Below, in pieces: positions 5,791-6,116 of a DNA stretch of 6,116 nucleotides. Where the stretch lies: assembly GCA_964446935.1 (NCBI GenBank), contig CAYUQI010000039.1:1-6116 (forward strand), read 5' to 3'. Source of the DNA: UASB124 sp964446935 (lineage in GTDB: Bacteria; Babelota; Babeliae; Babelales; RVW-14). The notes under the pieces were generated by a model that was not told where the DNA came from, did not search any database, and saw only the letters and a list, made by a program, of their open reading frames with translations. Position 1 is the stretch's first letter. Each line of letters opens with the position of its first letter. The translations under genes were made by a program, and so were the position numbers.

Positions 5791-6116
5791 CACTAAGCAT
5801 ACAAGAAGGCATAATCAACGCTTGATTAACATCATCGAATAGGTCATCTAAATCTCCATCCCCTGCATCAATATCTACTGGATCTACCAATCTTCTATAT
5901 ATTTCCTGGCAGCCAAGCACCTTTAGAATTTTTGCAAGTTGATCCGTATGCTGTTTACCAGTTACAACAAAAATCTTTTTTAAAGGACCCGCTTGTCCCT
6001 GTTTGCGTGCCAACGTAATATCTGCACAAAGGCTAACCCCACTATAAAGTTCTACAAGACAATCCATGGCGCATTTATAACTGTATTTTATCATTTTTAT
6101 CAACACATCACGATTG
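5774..6116 (-). CDS. Unrecognised protein, C-terminal fragment with acidic segment (5' end outside window)
   Basis: The minus-strand frame is open from the right window edge to TAA (5776-5774), giving about 113 visible residues. GTG 6106-6104 is in frame but has no convincing ribosome site, and the codons beyond it stay open, so the gene begins outside. The visible part has a helix containing several Cys and Tyr. A hydrophobic strand, Lys-Ile-Phe-Val-Val-Thr-Gly-Lys-Gln-His-Thr, then leads into a helix (Gln-Leu-Ala-Lys-Ile-Leu). This is a strand-loop-helix unit that could sit at the edge of an alpha/beta fold, with the His a possible functional residue. A strongly acidic stretch, Asp-Ile-Asp-Ala-Gly-Asp-Gly-Asp followed by Leu-Asp-Asp-Leu-Phe-Asp-Asp, precedes a Met-rich tail. 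I do not recognise the family. It lies 71 bp upstream of the hydrolase on the same strand and may be co-transcribed with it. Confidence 0.6.
   Translation of the reverse strand, partial: NRDVLIKMIKYSYKCAMDCLVELYSGVSLCADITLARKQGQAGPLKKIFVVTGKQHTDQLAKILKVLGCQEIYRRLVDPVDIDAGDGDLDDLFDDVNQALIMPSCMLSELMHH

Noticed and set aside
1..6116. tRNA/rRNA genes, CRISPR arrays, insertion sequences, phage genes
   Set aside because: No regularly spaced repeats, tRNA-like cloverleaf segments, transposase motifs or terminal inverted repeats of useful length were seen on either strand.

Overview
The window is AT-rich (by eye roughly 35-40% GC) bacterial DNA with high coding density, standard stop codons and Shine-Dalgarno sites. 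The envelope-type genes (a signal-peptide HtrA/Deg protease and a secreted lipase-like hydrolase), together with a very large unrecognised protein, suggest a Gram-negative bacterium. The style recalls host-associated, reduced-genome lineages such as Dependentiae (TM6). That placement is an inference from gene style, because no rRNA or marker gene is present. Two runs of exactly 100 N (1426-1525 and 3540-3639) look like scaffold gaps of unknown true length, and both fall inside genes.

Region by region: (1) 1-3201, plus strand. One very large reading frame is open at the left window edge, interrupted by the first N gap, and ends at TAA 3199-3201. Its left part (474 visible residues) carries a His-Gly / Asp-Ser-Cys pair embedded in predicted beta strands, the signature of clan CD (caspase/metacaspase/gingipain-like) cysteine peptidases. 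Its right part (557 visible residues) looks like an alpha-helical solenoid. The two parts read in different frames only because the gap length is arbitrary, and I favour a single gene of more than 1030 codons. (2) 3310-4158, plus. This is a signal-peptide-bearing HtrA/Deg serine protease. Its catalytic core lies in the second gap and a Do-like PDZ domain follows it. (3) 4139-4738, plus. This is a compact stand-alone HD-GYP phosphodiesterase that overlaps the protease gene by 20 nt, so the two are probably translationally coupled. (4) 4767-5702, minus. This is an exported alpha/beta hydrolase (lipase-like) with a GHSHGG nucleophile elbow, convergent with the HD-GYP gene. (5) 5774-6116, minus. 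This is the 3' end of an unrecognised gene with an acidic C-terminal segment, entering from the right edge.

Functionally the window combines envelope proteolysis (HtrA), possible cyclic-di-GMP turnover (HD-GYP), an exported hydrolase, and a giant putative caspase-like/solenoid protein. The last is the most novel item: an undescribed large protease, possibly acting in host interaction, self-processing or defence. Which of these applies cannot be told from this sequence. No RNA genes, CRISPR arrays, insertion sequences or prophage genes were seen, and there is no gene-free stretch above about 110 bases apart from the N runs.
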